Positions 29,066 to 41,915 are shown, numbered from the stretch's first letter. The stretch: 64,000 bases of DNA from Anoplopoma fimbria (GCF_027596085.1 NC_072465.1:10898553-10962552); one strand, 5' to 3'. Notes: generated by a model from the sequence alone, not told the origin. A program made the numbers and translations.

Positions 29066-29845
29066 TAAAGGGGAAATTCAGTATTTTTTTATATTTTAAT
29101 ATCTTGGGCCCTATGTTTTCTTTTATTTTTTTGTCTCAACAATTTTTTGAAATTGGTCCAGTATTGAGGGAGAATGTTGCCGTCGTCATCAGCTAAACAT
29201 CTTGCAATGTTATTGCTCGGGGCAACTCCTCAGCATCAATGTACTTCCACTAAAATTGCTTGTTGTTGTCACCGACAGGCTCAGATTGTTATTATTAAGT
29301 TTCTGACATCATCATGTGAAGACTCTTACAGAGAAATAAAACCTTTTTCTCTAACTTTCGTTTTCTGTTTCTTATTATTCCTCCACCAGGAGAATCAGTC
29401 TGTCTGAGAATCAGTCTGTGAGTGAGTGTGCACCTCTGTGTCTGTCCACGGCTAATCTTGCATACTGCTACATCAAACTGCCTAATGTTTTGTGTGACCA
29501 GTTATGGCTGCATGCTCAAGGACCTCTTGGGTTGCGGTGACTGACTCTTTCTCAAAACAACTTTTATTTCCTGTTTTACTACTGCCATTGACTGCCTGCT
29601 GACTCCTCCCTAAGAGGAGCACTGGTGTTGTCAGAGTTTGTTGTGTTGGAGTACAGAAAGTGTAGCATAGTGTTAACTAAAATAATTTTCAATGCTGTGG
29701 CTGAATATTAAGCTGATTTAGACATAGCGATGCGACCAAAATTCAGAAAGGACCAATTTTTTAAACGGCCGTCCCCATTAGTCACCTCGACACAAAAACA
29801 TAGGGAGAATAGGGTCCAGGTTGAAAAATTTTAAGTTACCCATAA
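29066..29845. repeat. Element with long inverted arms
   Basis: The left arm (29066-29200) reads GGGCCCTATGTTTTC, TTTTTTTGTCTCAACAA and TTTGAAATTGGTCCA in order. The right arm, reverse-complemented (29752-29845), reads GGACCCTATTCTCCCTATG, TTTTTGTGTCGAGGTGACTA and TTAAAAAATTGGTCC. The arms are therefore diverged inverted repeats about 550 nt apart. Between them lies part of the 26.6-kb repeat family. It is probably a MITE with long termini, or two inverted copies. Confidence 0.5.
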
Positions 29846-29963
29846 AACCTTTTAGCATTGCAACTGCGCTTCACAAATATCAGTGAAAGTAGCTCCCCTT
29901 GTGAACAATTTAACCCAAATGTTTCAATCTATTACACATTTCATATTGGAGTTTTCACAATCG

Positions 29964-30015
29964 CAAATATCTTACTTCTGATCGAGAGAATGCTAGACCA
30001 GAAGTAAGATATTTG
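29964..30015. repeat. 17-bp perfect inverted repeat with 18-nt loop
   Basis: The arm CAAATATCTTACTTCTG at 29964-29980 is perfectly complementary to CAGAAGTAAGATATTTG at 29999-30015. It lies outside the inverted-arm element just upstream. Confidence 0.92.
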
Positions 30016-30890
30016 TTAGCAAAAGAGGATAAAAAGTAAAATCTTTTTATATTAGTTTATTGCGGTCATGTAATAGTTGGATGCCACATTAGTTTTGGTG
30101 GTTTTTGTACATCAGCCTTCAGCTCGTCTATATGTAGCACTATATGTAGATTTTTTGGGGACTGTTGCGTTCATTGGGTCTCATTGGTTCAATCTTCTCT
30201 GCTAAACTGCACACTCCGTCTCCGAATGATTGAAAGGAGTTTATTTTGACACAAACATGTCCCTATTTTAAGTTAAGGACTAAAATCTCTGCTAATGGCT
30301 TGTCGTCAATATAAAAGGTTCTTCTAACATAATGCACAGGCTGACAGACAAAACAGAATCATCATCCTCAAGAAGAGCAGCAGACTGAGAGTCACCGCCT
30401 GATGACTGCTTCAGAGTGATGGACTATGCTGGAACAAACCAAGACAAATATTTAACTTTACTTTCCTCTAGTCTTTCAGTAAGGGATTTAGAAATATGGA
30501 AATAGGGATTTATTAAAAAAAAGAATTTAAACTAACTGAAATGTATGGTGATCAGCAAGAAAAGGCCAGACAGCCCTAAAAACCAAACATGAGGTTTCCT
30601 GTGAGCCCCCTCAGTAACACACAGTCAGTGAGAAAGAGAAGCTGTGTCGGTGCTGCGGTCAGGGCTCATTAACCCAGACCCCCCTGAACTTTCACCTCCT
30701 GGTTGTTCTTGATTTATTACTCAGTATGCCAGGCGGGTAGAGCTCTCATCAGTTCTAGTGCGTAATAAGAAGACTGAACCTCTCTGCCCCTTGGGTCTGA
30801 CAGAACAAGGTGTGACATTTGAGGGATTCAATCTGGAGCTGAAAATGAACAAAGAGGAAAAAAAAGTGTATAGGGAGCGTGAGAACTCAC

Positions 30891-30932
30891 CTCCCGTCTC
30901 TGTCCCAGTCGTAAACGTCCACCTTGACCGTC
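30891..30932 (-). CDS. cpne9: Copine internal exon, C2B calcium loop
   Basis: This 42-nt exon encodes TVKVDVYDWDRDG between two split codons (R and S). YDWDRDGSHDFIG is the second-C2 calcium-binding loop with its aspartates intact. The acceptor is CTCCCTCCAG and the donor is GTGAG. It is the smallest exon seen but fits phase on both sides. Confidence 0.93.
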
Positions 30933-31849
30933 CTGGAGGGAGGTGAGATGAAGGGGGTGGAGGTAAGATGGAGAGATGTGAGAATCACAGAGAGGGGGAA
31001 GAGTGTGAGGGTGTGAAAGAGAAACGTCGGAGAGATCACCAGAGTTTTTTGTAAAGTGATGGAAGTAAACTTTTCTTGATCTTCATATCAAAGGAAGTTT
31101 CATATTTTAACACCAACCAGTAAACCACCAAAAAAAGCATCCACATTATATGATACAGTTAAACAATGTCTGATGTCATAACTGAGGATTTTAAAGGAAT
31201 ATACAGATATTTATGGTACCGATCCTTATATGCAACACCTATAACATTCCATATATAACCCTGAGTGGTATGTTCAGGTCATTCACTCTTGTGCTCCACA
31301 GCAGACACTCCATGATAATACTTGGTATGCTCTTCGTCATAGTGGGCCAATAGCATAACGTAATATTCATAGCAAAAAGCCTCACGCTCTCATGCAATAT
31401 GCATCAAGTACAGTAGTGCACACAAAAGAATACACATAGCATCTTGATTCTATTTTGACCAGAGACCAACCAGTACAACCAGTTTTCTGTAGAATAATCA
31501 AGCTCCGGAACTATTCTTTGGCCCCTCCACAAGGCAGGGCTGAATTATGCTTTAATGCAGAAATTGTAATCTGTCTAGTCAGAATTATCATGATTATGTG
31601 ACAAACATGAGCCTTGGGCTTTTGGGGGGCCTCAGGGTCTTGGTGCCCAAGGGCAGTTGTCTGCTTTGCCCAGTTAATCAAGCCTCAGTGATAACATATG
31701 ATTAGCCCTCTAAAATATGATTTCACTTTCATCACTTGAAACGTATAAATCTATACAGGTGCACCTGTGTGTACAGTAGGGATGTCACACTACCAGACAT
31801 TTAGTAGTTGATAACAATACCAGTCAAATTTAATTATTCTGGATATCCA

Positions 31850-31985
31850 ATGTTACAAGACTACATTTGAACACATCATGTTAACGTTATAGTTTGCAGT
31901 ATAGAGCTTGAACGCATCATATTGTAACTCAATGTAACCTCTGTTAACGTTAGCTGTTAGCTCTGTTATTGGGCCAAGCAGCACT
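31850..31985 (+). repeat. Dispersed repeat shared with 55.0 kb
   Basis: CTACATTTGAACACATCATG, GCTTGAACGCATCATATTGT and GTTAACGTTAGC recur in the same order at 55010-55160. Its full extent and class are unknown. Confidence 0.55.
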
Positions 31986-32039
31986 GTGCTGCCCGCCTTT
32001 TCTATCCCCCCCCGACAACAGATAACCGTCTCGATGCCC

Positions 32040-32190
32040 TGATCCCACAAAAACTATGTGTCTTCATGGTAATGAAGGAACATGCCACGAGTGCAACAGT
32101 GTGACTCTTTGATGTGTTTATATGGAGCTCTATGGCTCAGAGGAAGAAAATATATAAGGCTTTGATACACACACAATACTTGATATTAGA
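32040..32190 (-). repeat. Fragment of the 1.6-kb dispersed family
   Basis: CTTCATGGTAATGAAGGAAC, GTGCAACAGTGTG and CTTTGATACACAC match the right part of the copy at 1580-1915 and the reverse complement of 59490-59620. Confidence 0.55.
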
Positions 32191-32310
32191 TACGTTAATT
32201 GTTGGGTTTTCATGGTATTTTACTATGAGTAGAAAAATAACTATTACAATCGCCTCGCTTTTATTAACAGGTCCAGGCAGTGTGGTGGTCATTGAGCTTG
32301 GACAGGATCA

Positions 32311-32386
32311 TTTTTGACGATAAAGTAGGGTATGGTTTAGGGCGGGGCTACCTTGTGACTGACAGGTCGCAGTCTATGGTGTATAA
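32311..32386 (+). repeat. Short fragment of the 41.4/52.2-kb MITE-like family
   Basis: AGGGTATGGTTTAGGGCGGG and TGACTGACAGGTCGCAGTC, then CTATGGTGTATA, correspond to the middle and end of the longer copies at 41.4-41.9 and 52.2-52.96 kb. Confidence 0.6.
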
Positions 32387-33622
32387 CAATAGTTTAGATA
32401 TTTGTGAGATTGCCGCTGCATTGCCTCAATGTTGGTCTCAATAACACCAGCACTGGCCTGAGACTGATAGCATGGCCGACTGCTGGCATTATTCTGACCA
32501 GCACAGGGTCCAACCTCCTCTCACATAGTCAGCACACTCTGCCTCTTCATGTTATTACTTGGCTTTGCTTTACTTTTCCCATGCCAAAGAAAAACAACAT
32601 CTAAAGAAGTCAGTGTTTCCAGTCACAGTTTAAATTATGGGAAATTCACAGTCGCCTAGCTAATGAGCTCAAATGACAAATCTGACGAACAATTAACTAA
32701 TGCAGCAAACAGCTTTATAAACTCTCCCTCTCTCCCTAAAGCAATAGTTTATCAAAAAAAGAATTTACAGAAGTTAAAAAAGTGATTAAAAACTTTTAAA
32801 TAAACGAGGAACCAACATGGAGAAATGTTCTAACATTACTAATAGAGCATTAATTAGTTTATCATAGCAATAATCTACTCGCAGCCAGTCTAGAACATCA
32901 GGTCCATCCATTTACATTCATGTGTAGTGTCTTATTAGTACTGGATGTCATTTGTTTTTATTATTCATATAATCTTATAAAGTTCATATATTATATCAGA
33001 TTCATTATACGCACTTCACGTAGGTGTAAGGCTGTCAGAACAGCATCAATAAAGTAGAAGATAACGCCTGCACACTAAATCCATGTCCCATGATCTTCCA
33101 TGTTCATGTTGATCTTTGTTCATTCTGACCTGACGAAGATCCACGCAGGATCAAAGTCAAATAAAAGCAGAGTCTCAAATAAAGGTCGGGGGTTGGTAGA
33201 CACGAACAAATAAAGGCAGGACACAAATGCAGGCTGGGGGAATCGATGCAGTGATTTGGTGTCCAATACTAATCATTTTCGACGATTGGATGGTTACCAA
33301 TTAAACCCACTTATTGTTAATAAAGCTAGGAAAGCTATACGTCCTCTGAATGGTCTATGTCTCTAGTTTGTGCGTGTTATTATACTAGTCAGCCTTTTTG
33401 GAAATCTTGCTTATCCAGTCTGGTTTCTCCAGGTCACATTTACAAACATAATTCTTCCTGAATGCAATATGTATCATATTTTCTGGCAAGAAGAAGTGTT
33501 TTAAACTGCATACAAAAAACACAAGATCATTTTTCACCTGCCAGCAGATAAAACAAAAATCTCCATAGAGGTGAGGCGGATCACAATAACATTGACCTCT
33601 GACCCCCGTGCTGTTGCCTCAC

Positions 33623-33727
33623 CTGTCATAGTCTCCATTACAGAGAGCCCGAACAGGAATGGTGAACGGCTGCCAAACGGGGTTCAGATTGTTCTTGATC
33701 ACCTCGGTCTTGTGGCAGATCGTGAAC
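33623..33727 (-). CDS. cpne9: Copine internal exon, C2B domain
   Basis: This 105-nt exon encodes [20 protein letters not shown], then [26 protein letters not shown] is the C2B beta-strand block, and ALCNGDYD leads into the second calcium loop. The acceptor is TTTGTGTCCAG and the donor is GTGAG. Split codons at both ends (T and R) match the neighbours. Confidence 0.95.
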
Positions 33728-34328
33728 CTGGACACAAAGAGACGCTCAACATTTGAACTTTCTGTTGAAAAAATAGATGTTGGTGGGAGCTAGGATGGAC
33801 AGCTAATTCGTCAAAAGGTTTTTTAAAGCGTCTCCCCCATCTCCTACTCACATAGTATGTAATATGTAAATATGTTTGGCTAGGAATATATGCGTATATA
33901 TGTCTAATACTTTTTTTCTCCTTGGGTAAATATTCAAAGGTAGCTCATTCCGACACACACAGCCTTTTGAAATGTATTTCAGCATGAGACAGCAGAAACA
34001 GAACAGGCTCACAGAGGGTCTTGATCCTGAGCTGCATGTCTGAAAAATTTGAAGGATACACTAAGTACAGATTAGAATATTCTGTCTCGGTGTGAAGAAA
34101 ATCTATTAGCGCTTCTTCCATTCGACGGGCAAGAAGCTTTGAAACTCCTCATGGGACAGGATCCAACAGAGAAATCTGCTGGCAGGTTTTCCGTCGCTGT
34201 CACTGACAAGGGAAACTTGGCGACAGAGGAGCAGGATACTGGCCTCAACCGAAGGACAAACAGATGGACTGTACTATAAAGGATTTTCATTGAAAAAACA
34301 CAATCACCTTACGGAAACAAACACTTAC

Positions 34329-34432
34329 GTCCCATCCTCGTTGCTCCTGTAGAAGACGAGGAAAGGGTCGGACTTGCCAAAGAAATCCTTTTTGTCCAGC
34401 TTGTTGGCACAGAGCTGCATGGTGGCTATGTC
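34329..34432 (-). CDS. cpne9: Copine internal exon, start of C2B
   Basis: This 104-nt exon encodes [20 protein letters not shown], then [14 protein letters not shown] plus two bases of threonine. [15 protein letters not shown] carries the first calcium-loop aspartates of the second C2 domain. The acceptor is TTTGCTCCAG and the donor is GTAAGT. Confidence 0.96.
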
Positions 34433-35488
34433 CTGGAGCAAAATAACAGTTTATTAATTACATAATTACTCATAGTTCACTTCACTACACACAGTAGGGA
34501 CAATAGGTATGCTATGAATCTCATATAGGGAACCTTAAACTTATCTCAAATCTGAGGTCCTTTTTCTGTCTCAAATTAAACTGAGAAGTTGGCAGCCCTG
34601 TTTAAAAACACTGCGGAAGTTTATCAGACTCTAGGCTCAACATTTTTCACTTTGACATGGGTTTAGAGTCTCACTGTGCGACCTGGTGACAGATGATAGA
34701 GAAACAAACACAGACAGGTGTCCAGTTCCTTTTTTTCTTTCTTATAATTGAAGTTTTGCCTGAATACACTGCAGGCAGTTTTTGCACTAATCTAACATCT
34801 AATGTTTGACAAGCTGGGTTGTTTTTAAACCTTGGATAGACAGAGCTGATACATTGAAATAAAACTAACCAGGGACAGACACAGGCATTCATGCAGGAAA
34901 TCCAACAGGCCTCATGAACCATAACTAATAAATGTAAATGTATACTTTGTATTCTGAAGCCTTCAAAGTTTCTGCAGTATACCATCACAACTTCTATATA
35001 GGTAACCTTCTTCACATTCAAGTGCATGTTATAGTATCAGGAAGGTTATAATTCATTCTGTGTATACATTACAGCAAACTGCTTCCTCAGTATTCAAATC
35101 TTTAGCAGCATGCATATAATTACATGTGTTTGCATGTAGATGTGAGGACTGTAATATAATGGTGAGCATGTTTGTGTGTGGTGTATGTGTGTGGTGTGTG
35201 TGTGTGCTTCATTCTTTGATTGGAGTGTCTTATTATTTACCCACAGTGGCAAGAAAAGTGAACTATATACTTGGATAAATAATTTATGAGCGGCTCTCAT
35301 CATCACTTTGAAGGAAAAGTACAAATTCACTTTCCCTCCACTTGATGCCAAAGACAAAATGATTCTGTCTGTTTGGCAATTTAAATTCACTCAGCAAAGT
35401 TAAAGATGGAAACACGTAAACGTGACTGTCATGAATTCTGCTTAACTTTCTGACCCCTCGTGTCGTGCTGCTTTGCTTTTATCACAGA

Positions 35489-35586
<98 letters not shown>

Positions 35587-35626
35587 CTCATGAAACAGAG
35601 TGTCCTAAGTTTGATCTGATACAAAC
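34433..35626. other. cpne9: Copine intron (about 1.2 kb)
   Basis: The 3' half (minus-strand sense) shows no recognisable element. The 5' end, next to the donor at 35626, carries a long CA tract (35492-35583), and a short degenerate GT-rich stretch lies at 35160-35206. Confidence 0.75.
35492..35583. repeat. (TG)46 microsatellite downstream of a weak copine donor
   Basis: About 92 nt of perfect TG, CA on the copine sense strand, starting about 43 nt into the intron after the exon at 35627-35690. Confidence 0.97.
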
Positions 35627-35690
35627 CCGGCAGTTACTGAGCTCTTCGGCGGAGAAGATGATAGTCCCACACTTCTTTCCTGGAATCCCA
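35627..35690 (-). CDS. cpne9: Copine internal exon between C2A and C2B (most 5' exon found)
   Basis: This 64-nt exon encodes GIPGKKCGTIIFSAEELSNC and R after one base of a split codon. GIPGKKCGTI...AEELSNCRD is the conserved linker strand between the two copine C2 domains. The acceptor is TTTCAG preceded by a pure CT repeat. The donor must be GTTTGT to keep phase 0 with DIATMQ, and it lacks the usual purine at +3 and G at +5. The exon before it should end with two bases of a codon; I did not find it. Confidence 0.92.
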
Positions 35691-35692
35691 CT

Positions 35693-35696
<4 letters not shown>

Positions 35697-35757
<61 letters not shown>
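35697..35757. repeat. (GA)n microsatellite forming a splice acceptor tract
   Basis: About 30 units of GA on the plus strand. Read on the copine strand it is (CT)n followed by TTTCAG and the exon, so it occupies the position of the polypyrimidine tract. Confidence 0.97.
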
Positions 35758-35758
<1 letters not shown>

Positions 35759-37964
35759 CTTAGGAACAATGGAGGAAAACTAAAGACTTGTCCTGCAGGT
35801 CTTTGTGGTTGTTCTACATGCTGCCGCAGGAATTGGTCAATGCCATTTTTGCCTCAAAAGAAATAAAGATTGTGTACACCAATGCTGGTATCAATAAATG
35901 AAATGGAATAACAGTTAAAAACTATTAAACACAAATGATAACACCATTATGCACTGGTGTTAGTATCACTTCTTATACACTTTGTGAAAAAATTACACTA
36001 AAACTAAATAAAAAGTAGCTTTGGAAAACCAAAACTATGACAAAATGTATCAAAACATTTCCAACACATAAAATGACAATTCGCGATTGTCAAGACGGAT
36101 GATTAGACAAATGAAGTAGTTACCGTTCCGTGCAATGTCCTATCAGATGTTAATTCTGTTTGACCTGTCACCTAAGGCATAAACTGAGTGGGTGCTAGGG
36201 AGCTTGAGCACACACAGGGAAACATACAGTGAGGTGACAATGGTGGGAGAAAGTTTCATAGCAGATATCAAAATTTAAACTGTGCACTAAACCTGCGTCC
36301 ATTCCTGTATTAAACGTCCATTTCATGTTCTGACCACCCGATTTTGATTTATTATTTTGACGATCATGTTTAAGAGTTTCAGATAAACTGGGCAGTGGAA
36401 CATGCTCCCTTTTTGTAGCGGACCCGGCTGCTTGGTTTCCGGTCAACAAAGTATCGTGGGGAAGTGAAGAAGAGTTTGGTTGTGAGGTTAGTTTATCCAG
36501 CATTCAGAAGCAAAAGTTAACTGCAGCTAGTCATGTTTTCATTCAATTGGCAAGTGAATTTTATGCGAACTATTGAAATGTCACAAAAAAACGAAATGTA
36601 AATTAGGGGTGTTTAGCTGGTTTGGAGCAAATAAACCCAGCTACAGTGTATATTGGTCAGACGTTGGCAGATTGGGCTACGCATGGCTGTAATCCACCAG
36701 TAAATCGAATTCCAATTGTGCAAAATCTTATTATTCTTTCATGTCAGCTAGTATTGGCCATGTTTCATTCTGTCTGGAGACGTAGACAAGCATTAGTACA
36801 TCATGGGAATGTCAGGGAAGATGGTGATGGCTGATCAGTCATGTGAGTTACATGTTCGCTCTCAAAGTTCTTCGGCAAAGTTTTATATCGAATTTGATTC
36901 TCCATACAGCTTTACTGAAGCGAAACTACAAAATGTGCGTAAAAATACGTGATTGGAAACACGGCTCCTGACAGATAATGTCGTCCTTCATCATATGTCC
37001 GGTCAGAAGACTCTGCTGTGTTGTTCTGGGGAATACGGAGAAACAGGTGGAGTGAAGGAGTAAATAAAAAAAAGTACCTCAAATATGAAAAGCTTCAGAA
37101 GTAACAGGGTTTACTATTTTCATCATAAATGCTTCATGCAGCAGGCAACCATCCTACGCTGCACATCACACAATCAGACAGTAGCCCTCCATCTGCAGCG
37201 GGTTACACTACAAACTGGTGATTGATCTCAGCTAGCAGTGACAGAAATACTGACCCCGGATCAAATCCTCACCACTAACAATTATCACATACAGGAAAAA
37301 AAAAGAGGACTTCTGCTCTGGAGACACGCCACCAATCTTTTGCCGAACATGGCTCGGTTCCCAGCTCCCGTGTTTCTCTCCGGGGATTTGACTTCTCATA
37401 CGGTGATGAAATACGGGACAATCTCTGTATTAGTATTGAAATTGGATCTGGATTAGAAAAGGAGGACTGAAGTCATTCCTTCAAAGGGAGGAATCCCTGA
37501 TACAGCTTGCTCGAAGATGCTCTGTTGCCGCTCTTCCTCGTGAGTCTCATAAAGCCGCTCCAGATTAACAGACACGCTTTCAGAAAGCCTCGGCCTAACT
37601 GAACACAAAGCAAATGTTAGAACTGGATCAACTGTACACAAAGTCGTTGTGAAGATGCGTGACACGTTTGTTGTAGTTGGTGCCAAATGAGGCAAAAAGG
37701 GCATCTTTTGACGAGATGAGAACTTGAGGGAAAATGTTGCACTCATCCCAAAGCAGGTCGTGTCTGCTTCATGGAAATACAGCGAGAAATGGAAAAAAAG
37801 GAGAGAAACTGATGGAAATAAGGGACAGATGGCAGACAGAATGGGACTTAAGGAAATCAAACTGGGCCTGAAACAAATGTTTGGCTTGTTGAACAGAAAC
37901 TTGTTTGGTATCTTTTACTTCAGTTTGTCTCTGCAAGCTTTGAGATCATTCTGAGCTGTTTCTC

Positions 37965-37970
37965 TCACAC

Positions 37971-38047
<77 letters not shown>
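37965..38047. repeat. (CA)n microsatellite
   Basis: About 80 nt of CA repeat with two CATA interruptions at its left end. Confidence 0.95.
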
Positions 38048-38049
<2 letters not shown>

Positions 38050-41000
38050 GAAATTAAATATGAAAACATGTAGAAATGTGATGATGATTTTCAGCAGGAA
38101 CATGTGTGGCCAGTTTTGGCATGTTAGACAAGTTTCTTACGGCGTCTAGATGAAAAGTCATGATCAAGCACTCAATATTGAGATATTACACTGAAAACTA
38201 AAATTGCAGTTTTTATATTGTTTCTTCAGTTGTAATGTTTTATTAGTGTTTAAGTTTTACCTCAGATTGTCTTGCTTTAGTTGGGCCTTACTGTTGGGCT
38301 TTGCTTTTACACTACCTTGCTTTTGCTGCTTTGTCCATCAAAAAACTTTGTAAACTCTGTTGTAGGTTCTATATAGATAGAGTTATTGTAAATATGAACC
38401 TCATGGTGGCACTAGAGGAAAAGTCAAGGTAGCCCCAAAGTCATCAGTGTTCGTCCTCTGGGAACCATGATTGTTTGAATCAAATTTTGTGCCAATCCCT
38501 ACACTAGGCATTTAGTTTATTCTGAAACATTTAGTTTAAAAGTGATTGAATCACATGATTGTCGGTGTCCTCAGCCATTGCCATCAACCAGGAAATATTG
38601 ATGAGATTAGCTGACAACAATTCAAGGATCCCTTGATTTCTACATTCAAATCAGATTTTTGTTGTCAACATGTCATGTTCTGTGATGTTCAAAAAAAGAT
38701 GTGAACACCTTGAAGCTGGATACGGTGGGCTACTGTAGCCTATAATCAGCTTCACCTTTTAAATTCAGGTTATGGGTTAAGGCTCAGCCTGGCTTTCATG
38801 CAATTGTTTGCTCATTGCTTGTATTTTTGGTTACCACTGTTTCTTCTCCTTGTGGTATTACCTCCAGCATGTTTCATATTTTACTAAATATTTACTTCTT
38901 CCGGTAATTTGTTTCAAAATTTTTCTTTGTTAAGTTTTCCCCCTCTGTGTAAACAATAAAAAACAGTTTTTTTCCATCATCACTATGTGCATTGCTTTGG
39001 ATCCATGAAGCCATGGTGTACACCTGTCTAGTGTTTGACCCATTTCTCTCTTCATCTTGAGCTCTGTGTGTCAGCGGATGACACCCTGACAGAAAAAAAC
39101 CCTTCATAATTAAAAGTTTTGAAGTCAGAAAAAAAGTTGAAACCTTTATCACCCACTTGATAATTCCCAGAGGCTGCGAGTCACACTCCACCTCACAACA
39201 CGATGCTGCGATTCGTTCCATTCACTTGAAGCCGCTTAGCTGCGAGCGATTGGCCCTGATGCTGCGCTCTGATTAAAACGCCGGCTGATGTTCAAAGACA
39301 TCGACCGTAAACGTCTGTGACACATGCACGGGCACAAACACACCCTGAGCACATGTCCACAATATCTATTAGGGATGATACTATAACACACATAACATAT
39401 TCTCCCAGAGAGGCCGCTTCCTGTAACCTTGAACCGGGGGTTTCGCCTCAGTCGGCCTACCGTCTTGTGTGAAGACAAGTAAAGCTCGTCACCTGAAACA
39501 ACTTCACATGAAACAGTAATTCATTCCTACACTCCTAACTTCCTCTCAGTTTGGTTCTCTTTTTAATCAATCTCCGCTCACCCTCCTTTAAAGAAGGTAG
39601 CTAACAGTGATGTATGAGCGTCTGCAGGCTGCAATCTCTCCATAATGACTTTTGCATGGTCACGTGGGGCCTGATGGGAATACCTGCAGTGTGTGCAAAT
39701 ACACACACACACACACTGCCTCCACAGAGGGACCTATTCCCATTCCTGCCGTAAGTCCACTCCTAAATGCTCAGTGGTGGTGAAGCTGCAGCCTCTTAAG
39801 TGGATCAGACGCACAGCGAAAGGAAGAAATCGATACCGCGGAGATGAAGAAAATAACTTGATGAAGATGGAAGTCACCAAAGAAAATGTGTTTGGATGTG
39901 TCAAGTCCTTCAGCTGGAGTATTCCCACACATTTCTTGTCCCTCCTCCCACATCTTTCACTGCCCACACATGTTATACAAGCTCCCATACACACACAAAC
40001 ACACACACACACACATACACACAGTTACACAACTTTAAACAGTTCAAAAAAGCCCCAAACTATCTCATTTGTTTTGTTTTTACTTCAATAAAGGATTTTG
40101 TAGCAATTTAGTAGAGCTGAACCAAATAAATTCTTAGTCAACATACAGTCAAACTATTTTGCCAACTACTCGATAAGCTGATTTAATTGACAGATTTCCC
40201 AATTGGCTTAAAAAGCCCTCAAATGTCCCTTTTTTCACTCACTCAAATCCATTGTTCATGCCGTTACTCAAGAGTTACGTCATCGCAGCATGCAAGCGCT
40301 CCCAAGCACACATTTTTGGGGCACCCCATGACATGTGACGAGGAAAAAGCTGTTGTGGCACTGGGTGTTTGAGAAGACAGGGAAATATATTCATTAAAAG
40401 CTAAGGTCTCAGAAATATATACTATTTCTTTGTCACTTACCTGTATCATTCTGTCATTAGGTCTTTGACTGGGATGTGTGGTTATTATATTTCTGCTAAG
40501 CCCAACATTGTCAGCAGAAGGCGCTCTATGCATCATACTGAGCATCAGTAGCTAACGCCAGTAGAGCAGAAGAAAGCCGTCAGTACGTGATGAGCGAGGT
40601 TAAGTGTAATCGGAACATAGAGCGCTTCTGACCTGACTTGTATTTTCATGTATTTACAGGAAATTAAAAGTGTTGCACCAGAGTGAGCTTGGTGTCATTA
40701 TTGGTCCCGTAACACTATCACAGATACATTTTTCTTTCTTCGGTAAATATCATTCTACGGTAAATATGTGGAGGAGAAGGTAATCATTTTGCATGAAGGA
40801 CTACCAGGTCAGCTAAACTGGGCAGTAGTTGAGTAGTCTAGTGGCTGAGTCCTTATGCTGCATTCACACGACGAGCAACAAAAGCAGCAAAACGGCCCAG
40901 GCCTGGACGGCTACGTTGTCGCAGAGTGGCCGTGGAAGTGTTGCTCCAGCGCTCGTTGACGCAGTTATGTCTTTAAATGGCACTGGGAACTGATTACTGG

Positions 41001-41426
41001 CTTCTTTGTAGTTGGTAAAGAACAAGGTGAAACAAAAGCATGTGATTGGTTGAAGCTGCACCACCTCATTGGAGAGCTGAAAACAGTTGAGACCAGCTCT
41101 ACTTTGATCTCTATCGACAGGTTCTGAATTGATATGATGATTTTAATATATGTGAAAAAATCAAGATGCTTATCGGACTGTAAACACTGGCCAAAACTAT
41201 CACTGACATGATAGTCTTGGACAGATTAGCTGCTGGCTTTATTGGAACCACAGAAAGAAAGCCCTTTTCTTCCAGAGGTTTATCTGTCATCAGACCGATG
41301 GCCGGTGGTTTAGAGATTGGTTCAACCTTGATTTGTAGCTTGTGGTACGCGTCACAAAGTGGCAAATGTCAGCCGTCAGATTGTGGCTTTGTGTCACCGG
41401 CTTACGTTGAAAATGAGAATGAGCTG

Positions 41427-41915
41427 TGATTGTAACAATCAGGCGGCAACCTCAGGTTCTGAAAAGTGAAACCAATGCTGAAGTGTCGTAAACTTGCATT
41501 CTCTCTACTGTCCATCAGGGGGCGACTCCTCTGGTTGTATAGAAGTCTATGAGAAAATGACTCTACTTCTCTCTTGATTTATTCCCTCAGTAAACACTGT
41601 AAACATGAGTTTATGGTCTCAATCTCTAGTTTCAAGTCTTTTTCAATACAGCATGATGTTCATTTAGTAAATGATGGTCCATTTAGAGTCAAATAGATCA
41701 TAAAGCAGGGTATGCTTTTGGGCGGGTTTACTGTGATTGACAGGTCCCTTCTAGAGCCATTTAAAGTGTCTTTACATCACTCCTCCGCATTCCAAATATT
41801 GTCACTACAGTTCGACTGAAATGCCAAACTCATAGCTTCAAAGCCACAGTCTACAAACCAATGGATGAAGTCACGACAGCGTATTCACGTCTTATATACA
41901 TTCTATTGTAACAAT
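41427..41915. repeat. MITE-like dispersed repeat, copy A
   Basis: The stretch from GGCGGCAACCTCAGGTTCTG through GTATAGAAGTCTATGAGAAA to ACAAACCAATGGATGAAGTC and TTATATACATTCTATT matches 52160-52958 segment by segment. The right end resembles the common fish motif CTTATATACAGTCTATGG. It carries no coding capacity. This copy is uninterrupted and shows the pre-insertion state of copy B. Confidence 0.75.

Larger units (their letters stand above)
26331..30890. other. cpne9: Copine intron (about 4.6 kb)
   Basis: No coding exon was recognised between the frame-compatible exons. The intron contains dispersed repeats at 26.64-27.2 kb, a long-terminal-inverted-repeat element at 29.07-29.85 kb and a separate 17-bp hairpin at 29.96 kb. 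Confidence 0.7.

Noticed and set aside
29964..30015. A microRNA gene
   Set aside because: The stem is only 17 bp, shorter than normal precursors, and there is no evidence of conservation or expression. Kept only as an inverted repeat.
36195..36503. 102-codon minus-strand frame upstream of the copine exons
   Set aside because: It has no similarity to copine C2A or any family I recognise, and no splice sites of the right phase were seen.
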